DNA of 21,273 nucleotides. Source: a virus. This document shows positions 7,673-13,330 of this stretch, piece by piece. Below the pieces are notes generated by a model. That model saw only the letters and a list, made by a program, of their open reading frames with translations. It had not been told where the DNA came from and did not search any database. Positions within the stretch are counted from its first letter, which is position 1. The number at the start of each line of letters is the position of its first letter. Both the position numbers and the translations under genes were made by a program. The stretch spans positions 1 through 21,273 of IMG/VR virus record IMGVR_UViG_3300046660_000798; one strand, given 5' to 3'.

Positions 7673-7698
7673 GCCCTCCGGCCCCCTAAAGGGAGAGC
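7673..7698. repeat. GC-rich intergenic element, copy 2
   Basis: On the minus strand GCTCTCCCTTTAGGG is followed by GGCCGGAGGGC, immediately before the capsid start. It matches the layout of copy 1 (3988-4016): a C-run, a short loop, a G-run, then GGAGG and the gene. CCC and GGG flanking TAAA can pair. Confidence 0.45.
7675..7679 (-). promoter_or_regulatory. Possible Shine-Dalgarno site of capsid gene
   Basis: GGAGG on the minus strand lies 10 nt before the capsid ATG, at the edge of a GC-rich element. The spacing is slightly long, so it is weaker than the portal site. Confidence 0.4.
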
Positions 7699-7778
7699 TT
7701 TTTAAACGGTTTTACTTATAGGGATAGTAAGGATGGGTTAATTAGATGCGAGAAGGTTTAGGTGATATGTTGATTGGT

Positions 7779-8375
7779 TTAGGAAGCGATAGCTTTTTTA
7801 ACCGCGTTCTTAGCGATCTCGCTTTGCGGTGCGAAGAACGGAGCAGGCTCGGTATGCGCTTTATTGCTGCGTTTTGAACCTTCGGGGGTAAAGCTTGATT
7901 TGATCTCGTTTTTTACCTCGGTGCGTGTTTTTTGCAAGTGATTATTTGCTTCTTCAAGTGCGGCGCGGGCCTCGGTTAGTAAGGCATTTTGCGCATGTAA
8001 ACGGGCTTTTAGCTGTTGCATGCGGTTTTGTACATCAGCAGGCTTTTTAGCGGCTTTAAATTTGCTCTCGGGTAAATCCTCGTCGTCATCTTCTGCTTCA
8101 GGTGTTTTTCCAGGATCGGCAGGTGTCACGCTTTGGATCTTTCCTTGTTTAATATCCAGTTGTTTACCATCAGCACAGGTGTAAGTGTCAGAAATGGCTG
8201 GCGAGGTCATGTCTTCGTCCTGGTAAACTTCGGCACCTTCTTCAATTTGCCCGCTGTGATGCAGCGTGCCTTTATCGGTGATGGTTTGCTTGTTTACCAC
8301 TTTTTTAAAAAAGTTCATGATCTTGTCTAATACCGATGTGGTTTTCTCGATAAGTTCTTTGTTTTCGATGTTCAT
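7779..8375 (-). CDS. Possible separately translated scaffold from internal start Met204
   Basis: Met204 of the protease gene (ATG at 8375-8373) begins MNIENKELIEKTT exactly where the protease ends and the scaffold-like region begins. It would give a 198-residue protein. The codons before it (KILNIKNNNS) read like an A-rich leader: TTAAACATAAAAAATAACAA, very close to the TTTAAAACATAAAAAATATG that begins the tape measure gene in this window. Lambda Nu3 is made this way from inside C. The internal start is inference from leader similarity and domain boundary. Confidence 0.4.
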   Translation of the reverse strand: MNIENKELIEKTTSVLDKIMNFFKKVVNKQTITDKGTLHHSGQIEEGAEVYQDEDMTSPAISDTYTCADGKQLDIKQGKIQSVTPADPGKTPEAEDDDEDLPESKFKAAKKPADVQNRMQQLKARLHAQNALLTEARAALEEANNHLQKTRTEVKNEIKSSFTPEGSKRSNKAHTEPAPFFAPQSEIAKNAVKKAIAS

Positions 8376-8984
8376 GCTGTTGTTATTTTTTATGTTTAAG
8401 ATTTTGTTAATGCATCGCTGGTAAACCGCGGGGGCTGTGCTGGTGTAATTTTTAATGAGGGCGCTGTTGGTGATCTCTGTACTGTAATCCTCAACCTGGT
8501 CAATAAAACCCAGGTCAAGGGCCTGATCGGCGGTCATCCAGGTAACGGAGTTGATCAAACTGTTTACCGTAACCCCGTCTAAGCCTGATTTATCTATGTA
8601 GATCTGCGCCAGGCGCTCCTGCACTACATTTAACATCTGCACATCTTTCAAGAGTTCATCGGCATTGCCGCCGGTGCCAACCATAGGTTTGTGGATCATG
8701 AGTAATGCATATTTACTCATTACTACCTGCCGGCCACCCATTGCAACAACTGACGCTGCCGAGGCGGCCAGCGCATCGATATAGGTAGTAACTTTACCGG
8801 GATATTTTTTAAGGAGATCATAAATGGCAATGGCATCAAACGCGCTGCCGCCTACCGAACTGATGTGTACTTCAACATCGCTGCCGGCTGCAGCCGCAAG
8901 CTGGGTTTGTATGTAAGCCGATGATAAGTTGCCTGAACCAATGCAGTCGGTTTCAGTGTCATATAAATAAATTTTGTAGCTCAT
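7779..8984 (-). CDS. ClpP-like head maturation protease fused to scaffold-like C-terminus
   Basis: Residues 1-170 form a ClpP/S14-type protease. The oxyanion strand is HISSVGGSAFDA (40-51), the nucleophile Ser75 sits in ALAASAASVVAMGG, and the catalytic His98 is in LLMIHKP. The third triad acid would align near residue 147 before TWMTADQALDLGFID, where I see Val, so the acid is missing at its usual place. Residues 204-401 are scaffold-like: acidic linker (EAEDDDEDLPES, 296-307), coiled coil (about 318-360), basic C-terminus. Cleaving scaffold and capsid during prohead maturation is the expected role. Fusion of protease with scaffold, and its place just before capsid, parallels lambda C/Nu3. 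The ATG leader is A-rich (AAAATAACAATCCAAT). Confidence 0.8.
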   Translation of the reverse strand: MSYKIYLYDTETDCIGSGNLSSAYIQTQLAAAAGSDVEVHISSVGGSAFDAIAIYDLLKKYPGKVTTYIDALAASAASVVAMGGRQVVMSKYALLMIHKPMVGTGGNADELLKDVQMLNVVQERLAQIYIDKSGLDGVTVNSLINSVTWMTADQALDLGFIDQVEDYSTEITNSALIKNYTSTAPAVYQRCINKILNIKNNNSMNIENKELIEKTTSVLDKIMNFFKKVVNKQTITDKGTLHHSGQIEEGAEVYQDEDMTSPAISDTYTCADGKQLDIKQGKIQSVTPADPGKTPEAEDDDEDLPESKFKAAKKPADVQNRMQQLKARLHAQNALLTEARAALEEANNHLQKTRTEVKNEIKSSFTPEGSKRSNKAHTEPAPFFAPQSEIAKNAVKKAIAS

Positions 8985-9135
8985 ATTGGATTGTTATTTT
9001 GTCCGAAAGTCGGGAAGTCAGATAGTCCGAAAGGGGGACTGGGCTTATTATTTTGCCTGGAATAACAGACTGTTTTTTTGATGTTTGTAATGCCGGTTGG
9101 CATAAGTCAAAGGTCGTGGTTATTGTTTATTTTAA

Positions 9136-9158
9136 TGGTGACAGTGTTTTGTCAGTGG
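9136..9158. repeat. 23-bp direct repeat with TGACA/TGTCA dyad, copy A
   Basis: TGACA (9139-9143) and TGTCA (9150-9154) flank GTGTTT within a 23-bp sequence repeated at 9286-9308 with one difference (A9143 against G9293). The layout of a dyad within a repeat suggests a protein-binding site or a small hairpin. Confidence 0.6.
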
Positions 9159-9249
9159 TTGTTTGAACCGGAATTTGTTGAATTATTTGAATGGGTTGGA
9201 TTTGCTTTGGCTCGTTCTAATCTTCAGTAATTTTTTAGTTCCGGCGAAT

Positions 9250-9266
9250 TGACATAACAAATGTCG
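9250..9266. repeat. Related TGACA/TGTCG dyad
   Basis: TGACA (9250-9254) and TGTCG (9262-9266) flank TAACAAA; GACAT and ATGTC pair perfectly. It lies between the two copies of the 23-bp repeat and shares their half-sites, so it could be a third binding site. Confidence 0.4.
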
Positions 9267-9285
9267 GCACAAATTTCCTTTAATC

Positions 9286-9308
9286 TGGTGACGGTGTTTT
9301 GTCAGTGG
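9286..9308. repeat. 23-bp direct repeat with TGAC/GTCA dyad, copy B
   Basis: This is the second copy of the repeat at 9136-9158, 150 bp away, beginning 8 nt after the stop codon of the HTH gene on the minus strand. The left half-site is TGACG rather than TGACA. Confidence 0.6.
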
Positions 9309-9315
9309 AAGCGTT

Positions 9316-9555
9316 TTAAGCCGCTTTTTCAGAAAAACAATTGAGCGCGCGCCAGATAGTGCGTTCATCCTTGCCGAACTTGATTTCGGCTTCCAGTACC
9401 GCCTGGTTTTTGGTAATACCGCGTGTTTGTTGCTGTGCATTTACCCATAAATAAATTTCGCGGTATATGAATACTTTGGTTGTGATGAAACCTGCCTTAT
9501 ACATAGCCGAGAAAATGCCCTCATCAAACAAGGTGTTGGCGATTTGAATATCCAT
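9316..9555 (-). CDS. Small helix-turn-helix protein
   Basis: The 79-residue protein starts MDIQIANTLFDEGIFSAMY and ends with ITKNQAVLEAEIKFGKDERTIWRALNCF, where the segment from about residue 47 to 74 reads as a helix-turn-helix (KDERTIWRAL as recognition helix). The first half (FITTKVFIYREIYLWVNAQ) is mainly helical with aromatic residues. It could be a small transcription regulator of the head genes or a structural protein using the fold to bind DNA. It lies between tape measure and protease. Its ATG directly abuts a (CCTCTAA)10 tract and no Shine-Dalgarno motif is present. Three dyads just downstream are possible binding sites. I recognise similar proteins in Bacteroidota prophages but know no function. 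Confidence 0.6.
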   Translation of the reverse strand: MDIQIANTLFDEGIFSAMYKAGFITTKVFIYREIYLWVNAQQQTRGITKNQAVLEAEIKFGKDERTIWRALNCFSEKAA

Positions 9556-9630
9556 AGAGGTTAGAGGTTAGAGGTTAGAGGTTAGAGGTTAGAGGTTAGA
9601 GGTTAGAGGTTAGAGGTTAGAGGTTAGAGG
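9556..9630. repeat. Tandem heptamer array TTAGAGG, ten perfect copies
   Basis: Ten identical TTAGAGG units run from 9561 to 9630, preceded by a partial AGAGG at 9556-9560. On the minus strand this is (CCTCTAA)10 and ends immediately at the ATG of the HTH gene. The unit includes TAA, so the upstream frame is closed in all three phases by the repeat and the start cannot lie further upstream. Perfect identity implies recent expansion or slippage. Copy number would alter the leader length in 7-nt steps. Confidence 0.9.
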
Positions 9631-9661
9631 TATGTTTAATGTGATGAATGGCATAATTTTG

Positions 9662-12010
9662 TTAAAGATTTACACGGTTGATGGTTTGAGCTAATATATT
9701 TTGCTGATTGTTAATATCCTTAACATCAACATAAACAGGAGGGAAGTTATTGATCATTTGATAGGCCAGCGTATTGGCCAGATCTTTCACATCATTAACA
9801 GGCTGATTGTAATAGCGGTTAGCATTGCCCCCATCAGTAAAAATACCACCTATGGCATATCCCCGGCCAGGATTTGGTATCGAAAAGTCGCGACCTCCAT
9901 GTGCCACATTGATTGCACTTACCAGGTTACGGGCCCAGGGGTTGCGCATGGCTTCTGATACGACTATGGCTTCGCCCGATCGGAGGTAGGCATTGGTATT
10001 ATCGGTGCGACTATACCCCGATAACAATGCACCCCGGCCATCTGACTGATAGTGTAAACCGCCTTTAGCATATTGTGGTGGTTTTTGCGCCACGATGGTG
10101 GCAACCTGTATGGCCGTAGAAGCAATTATGCCGGGTATTACAAATGGTGCCAATATGCCGGTTTGTGAAGTAGCCTTGGTTACTGCTAATGCCCCGTTTA
10201 TAACAGCCTGCAGTATGGATGCCTTTTGCTCTGCTTTAAACGCTTTAATTTTTTCGGCAGCTTCTTTTTTCTGATATTTATCTTCGATAGCCTGGCGCTG
10301 TGTGTTGGTTAGGTTTTTATTACCTAACTCGGCCGCCTTATCCTTTTCGAGGCCTTTTATTTTGGCATCGCTTTGGGTTTTGATATTGTTTTGGATAATA
10401 GAAAATACCTTATCTGATACCTGTTGCGTGCTTTGCAGTGCAAACTCTGTACGTTGTTGCTCATATTGTTGTGTTAACTGGGTAATATCCTTCTGCTTTT
10501 GATCTTCCAGTGCCTTGATCTTCTCAGCATTACCGGCTACAAGGCTTATCTCGTAAGTGTATTTATCATCGATCAATTTTTTTTCGGCATTTAACTTTTC
10601 GCCAGGCAACAAAGCTTTATCAACATTTTTTTGATCTTTTTCCATTTTATCTTCATGCTGATGGGCGTCTATCATCGCCTGCATTTGCTTTTGAGCTTCG
10701 GCAAAATCATTCTTATTGAAAAACTGGATCTTATCGCCAATACCAAGATGGAATTTCTGTTGAAGTTGCTCGCTTTTTTTGTTGTAATTTTCCTGGCTGA
10801 TCAGCTTTTTATCCAGTTGTTTATTCAGTAACGCGAGCTCGGTATCGTAGTTTTGCTTATCGAGTTCAATTTGTTTGGCAAAGTCAATTGCTTTGGCTTG
10901 AAGAATCTCGGAGGAGCGGGTTTGTTCAATTGTCGATTTTTCTACCTTCTTATGAGGGATAATGGGGCCGCTGTTATTTGTTTTATCCGAACCGCTTTCA
11001 TTTAATTTTTTGTCCGATGAAATTAATTTTTGCCTTGCTTCAATTTCATCATATAATTTTTCATTTTGATCGTTTAATAATTTCGAATCTGTTGATAAAT
11101 CATAGATTATTTTGTCGCTGGCGTCAAGATCTTTAGCAAGAAGTCCTGAACTACGGGCCAATCCCTTGATAGTTTCGCCTTCGTCGTGAACAGGATTTTT
11201 TAAAGTATATTCATAGCGGCTATCTACTGCCGCTTTCTCTTTGATAATGTCAAGATTGTTCTTGCGTTCCTTTGCAATTTTTAAATCATTTTCCAGCGCC
11301 CTGCTTGCATTTGCAGAAATTTTACTTTTTGCCGCTTCAGCGTAGGCTGTTGCAAGAATTTGTTCTTTTAGATCCCCATAAGCGTTTGCGGCATCTCCTG
11401 CTATAATGGCTTCATCTTTCATATTTTTAAATGTTCCGGGCCATTGATCTTGTAACGCAGCTGCAGCTTTCTTTTTTTCGGCTATTGACAGCGTGTGGCT
11501 TTGTGTGGCCCGGTACAGAGCAGTTAAGTTAGTGATTTCACTCTGTGCCGCCTGGTCTCCTTTTAACTTGGTTTGTATGAGCGATTGGGTAATAATTGCA
11601 TTGTCTTTCATTGCCTTGCCTAAGGCTGAAAGCGTAGTTTGTCCCTTGATCATGTCGGCCACCCAGTCGATAATTACATCACTGTAACTGGCAAGCAAAG
11701 TGATTCCAACTGAGATAAGAGAATTCCATGATAAAAATGAGGATGCTAATTCCTTTAAAATATTTTTAGGCTTTTGCCCCGATGCTGCAAGTTCCTTGTT
11801 TTGCTCGTTTAGCTTTTGCATAGCATCTACCACTTCTGGTAGTTTCTCGCCAATAGCTTTAATTCCTTCTTTTAAACCATCCGAAAACTCGGGGAATTTG
11901 CTATTTACGCCGATAACGGCTTTTTTTAATTCATTTAAAGCATCAGTGTATTTTTTTGTCTTCTCGATATCATCATTGCTGATATCAAGCCTGTAGTTAT
12001 AGTTAGTCAT
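9662..12010 (-). CDS. Tail tape measure protein
   Basis: The 782-residue protein has the hallmarks of a tape measure. It is mostly alpha-helical and Lys/Glu/Gln-rich, with long coiled coils (about 360-600), a hydrophobic segment at 91-118 (SFLSWNSLISVGITLLASYS) and a second hydrophobic stretch at about 599-641 (ILQAVINGALAVTKA, then GIIASTAIQVATIVAQ). The Gly-rich C-terminus (KGGLHYQSDGRG, SGEAIVVSEAMRNPWAR) is typical of Bacteroidota phage tape measures. It sets tail length and may help DNA cross the membrane. At about 1.5 angstrom per residue, a general relation for the family, the tail would be near 115 nm. It lies 6.5 kb downstream of its chaperone gene, with tail-tip and accessory genes between. 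The leader is AACATAAAAAAT directly before ATG. Confidence 0.85.
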   Translation of the reverse strand: MTNYNYRLDISNDDIEKTKKYTDALNELKKAVIGVNSKFPEFSDGLKEGIKAIGEKLPEVVDAMQKLNEQNKELAASGQKPKNILKELASSFLSWNSLISVGITLLASYSDVIIDWVADMIKGQTTLSALGKAMKDNAIITQSLIQTKLKGDQAAQSEITNLTALYRATQSHTLSIAEKKKAAAALQDQWPGTFKNMKDEAIIAGDAANAYGDLKEQILATAYAEAAKSKISANASRALENDLKIAKERKNNLDIIKEKAAVDSRYEYTLKNPVHDEGETIKGLARSSGLLAKDLDASDKIIYDLSTDSKLLNDQNEKLYDEIEARQKLISSDKKLNESGSDKTNNSGPIIPHKKVEKSTIEQTRSSEILQAKAIDFAKQIELDKQNYDTELALLNKQLDKKLISQENYNKKSEQLQQKFHLGIGDKIQFFNKNDFAEAQKQMQAMIDAHQHEDKMEKDQKNVDKALLPGEKLNAEKKLIDDKYTYEISLVAGNAEKIKALEDQKQKDITQLTQQYEQQRTEFALQSTQQVSDKVFSIIQNNIKTQSDAKIKGLEKDKAAELGNKNLTNTQRQAIEDKYQKKEAAEKIKAFKAEQKASILQAVINGALAVTKATSQTGILAPFVIPGIIASTAIQVATIVAQKPPQYAKGGLHYQSDGRGALLSGYSRTDNTNAYLRSGEAIVVSEAMRNPWARNLVSAINVAHGGRDFSIPNPGRGYAIGGIFTDGGNANRYYNQPVNDVKDLANTLAYQMINNFPPVYVDVKDINNQQNILAQTINRVNL

Positions 12011-12086
12011 ATTTTTTATGTTTTAAATGCTATTTGGCATAATTAAAATCGTGCAATTAATACGATCAATATTAATTGCGTAAATC

Positions 12087-12593
12087 TTAGTTGAATTTAT
12101 TTAATTCTTTATTAACACAAGAAGCCCAGCTTAGATAGAAATTATTATCTGCAAATATGTAGTTTGGCGGTAAGGGTTCTTGTGTAGACGCATTTTTTTT
12201 AACTACTTTCCAATTAAGTTCTATCGAATAAACGCTTTGCATTACTTCCTTGTTTTTATAAACGGCGGGGAACATTTTGTAACCAATATAGGTGCCTATA
12301 TATGATGATCTGTATTTACTTAAGCTATCATTTACAATCGCATTTCCTGAAGATATGAGCTTAAAATCAGAGGAGATTGTTGATTTGATTAAACGCTTTA
12401 ATGGTAACTCGAGTGATGTTACATCACTCACAAAATATTTATATGCATAAACCTTGTCGCCTTTATTAAAATGATTAACCTTGTAATTGAAATAATGAGC
12501 CATTATTAATTTTCGGTTAGTAAAGCCTAAAAATGCGATGGCTATTAAAATAATTGAAATAGCAAGTATGCTATATTTCTTTTTACCTGACAT
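12087..12593 (-). CDS. Membrane-anchored protein, paralogue 2 of accessory pair
   Basis: The 168-residue protein has a basic N-terminus and one membrane span (about 6-25, YSILAISIILIAIAFLGF), so the rest is probably outside the inner membrane. It is a paralogue of the neighbouring 182-residue protein. Shared blocks are HYFNYKVNHFNKGDKVY, SLSKYRSSYIGTYIGYKM and PLPPNYIFADNNFYLSW. It is AT-rich and Asn/Lys-rich compared with the tail proteins around it. I do not recognise the family. Being an insert between the tail tip and tape measure genes, with no structural-protein features, it looks like a cargo (moron) gene, for instance for superinfection exclusion. That role is speculation. Confidence 0.65.
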   Translation of the reverse strand: MSGKKKYSILAISIILIAIAFLGFTNRKLIMAHYFNYKVNHFNKGDKVYAYKYFVSDVTSLELPLKRLIKSTISSDFKLISSGNAIVNDSLSKYRSSYIGTYIGYKMFPAVYKNKEVMQSVYSIELNWKVVKKNASTQEPLPPNYIFADNNFYLSWASCVNKELNKFN

Positions 12594-12641
12594 GGAAGTT
12601 TGTTTTGAATAAGAAAGATTCGACCTTTGACGATTTATTAT

Positions 12642-13190
12642 TTATTTCCTGAAGATGGGAGATTCTTTGTCCGTAACCTCGATAGCCCATATGTAAAGAG
12701 GGCCATCTTCAAACTCGTATCCCGCCGGTGGATTACCCTTAAAGTCTTCCTTTATTAATACTTTCTTGTTTGTTGTGATTGAAAAGAAAATCATAGGAAT
12801 GTACTCGTTCCCTATATTTTCGGTGCTTTGAATTTCGTATCCGGTATAAGTGCCTATAAAAGATGTTTTGTATTTACGTAAACTATCAGTACTTATTAAC
12901 CAGCCACACCTCGCCATAAATGGTTGCCCGTTCAAATTACCGTTTACAGGTTTCACTTTTCTAAATAAGGTTATAAGAAATGAACCATCAAGTGAATGAT
13001 CTTGAACATATAGTTTGTCATTAATTTTAAAATGGTTGCTCTTAAGATTAAAATAATAGAGATGTAAAAAACTTTTATTACACCAAAATGCGATTACGAG
13101 GATCAAGATAATTGAAAAGCTGCTCACTAACCATATTATTCTTTTCTTGTTTTTTTTATTGCTCTGTTGCTGACTTTCCGGTTTTAACAT
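12642..13190 (-). CDS. Membrane-anchored protein, paralogue 1 of accessory pair
   Basis: The 182-residue protein starts with a Gln/Lys-rich tail (PESQQQSNKKNKKR), one membrane span (about 17-37, IIWLVSSFSIILILVIAFW) and an outer domain. It aligns with the next gene along its length: YYFNLKSNHFKINDKLY, SLRKYKTSFIGTYTGYEI and NPPAGYEFEDGPLYIW match the equivalent blocks of the 168-residue protein. Only 48 nt separate the two, consistent with tandem duplication. The 137-nt gap upstream is very AT-rich and holds a TATATTTA resembling the Bacteroidota -7 element, so the pair may have its own promoter. Function is unknown; the conserved YIGTYxGYE block should be the diagnostic motif. Confidence 0.65.
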   Translation of the reverse strand: MLKPESQQQSNKKNKKRIIWLVSSFSIILILVIAFWCNKSFLHLYYFNLKSNHFKINDKLYVQDHSLDGSFLITLFRKVKPVNGNLNGQPFMARCGWLISTDSLRKYKTSFIGTYTGYEIQSTENIGNEYIPMIFFSITTNKKVLIKEDFKGNPPAGYEFEDGPLYIWAIEVTDKESPIFRK

Positions 13191-13311
13191 GATAATTTAG
13201 GATTTACTAATTTTATTGGTAAATATAAGCGGCGGTTTCTATAAAAAAATATTGGGACTAAATATTTTTAAACAGTTTAATATTACAATAATTTATTGAA
13301 GAATTGTTTTT

Positions 13312-13330
13312 AACCACCTTAAGGTGATTA
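13312..13330. repeat. Small hairpin at the end of the 682-residue gene
   Basis: CACCTTAAGGTG (13315-13326) is a perfect palindrome, extendable to a 7-bp stem (AATCACC/GGTGGTT) starting at the stop codon of the 682-residue gene. No U-run follows on the minus strand, so a factor-independent terminator is not shown, but it marks the boundary between the tail-tip gene and the accessory pair. Confidence 0.35.

Larger units (their letters stand above)
8985..9315. other. 331-nt non-coding control-like region
   Basis: No convincing gene lies between the HTH gene and the protease gene. The region holds two copies of GTCCGAAAG (9001-9009 and 9025-9033), a small AGTCC/GGACT stem (9024-9040), two 23-bp direct repeats with one mismatch (9136-9158, 9286-9308) and a third related dyad (9250-9266). 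An 85-codon reading frame crossing 9183-9440 is only an out-of-frame overlap of the HTH gene, with a basic, low-complexity translation. The region is the longest gap in the window and probably carries regulatory signals for the head block. Confidence 0.5.

Noticed and set aside
9136-9308. Phage attachment (att) sites from the 23-bp direct repeats
   Set aside because: The copies are 150 bp apart within the structural operon, with no integrase or tRNA nearby and no element between them.
9183-9440. 85-residue basic reading frame as a gene
   Set aside because: It overlaps most of the HTH gene in another frame, and its translation is Lys/Arg/Ser-rich without recognisable structure, while the HTH frame is well formed.
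9556-9630. CRISPR-like array
   Set aside because: The units are 7 bp, contiguous and identical, without spacers or cas genes. It is a simple tandem repeat.
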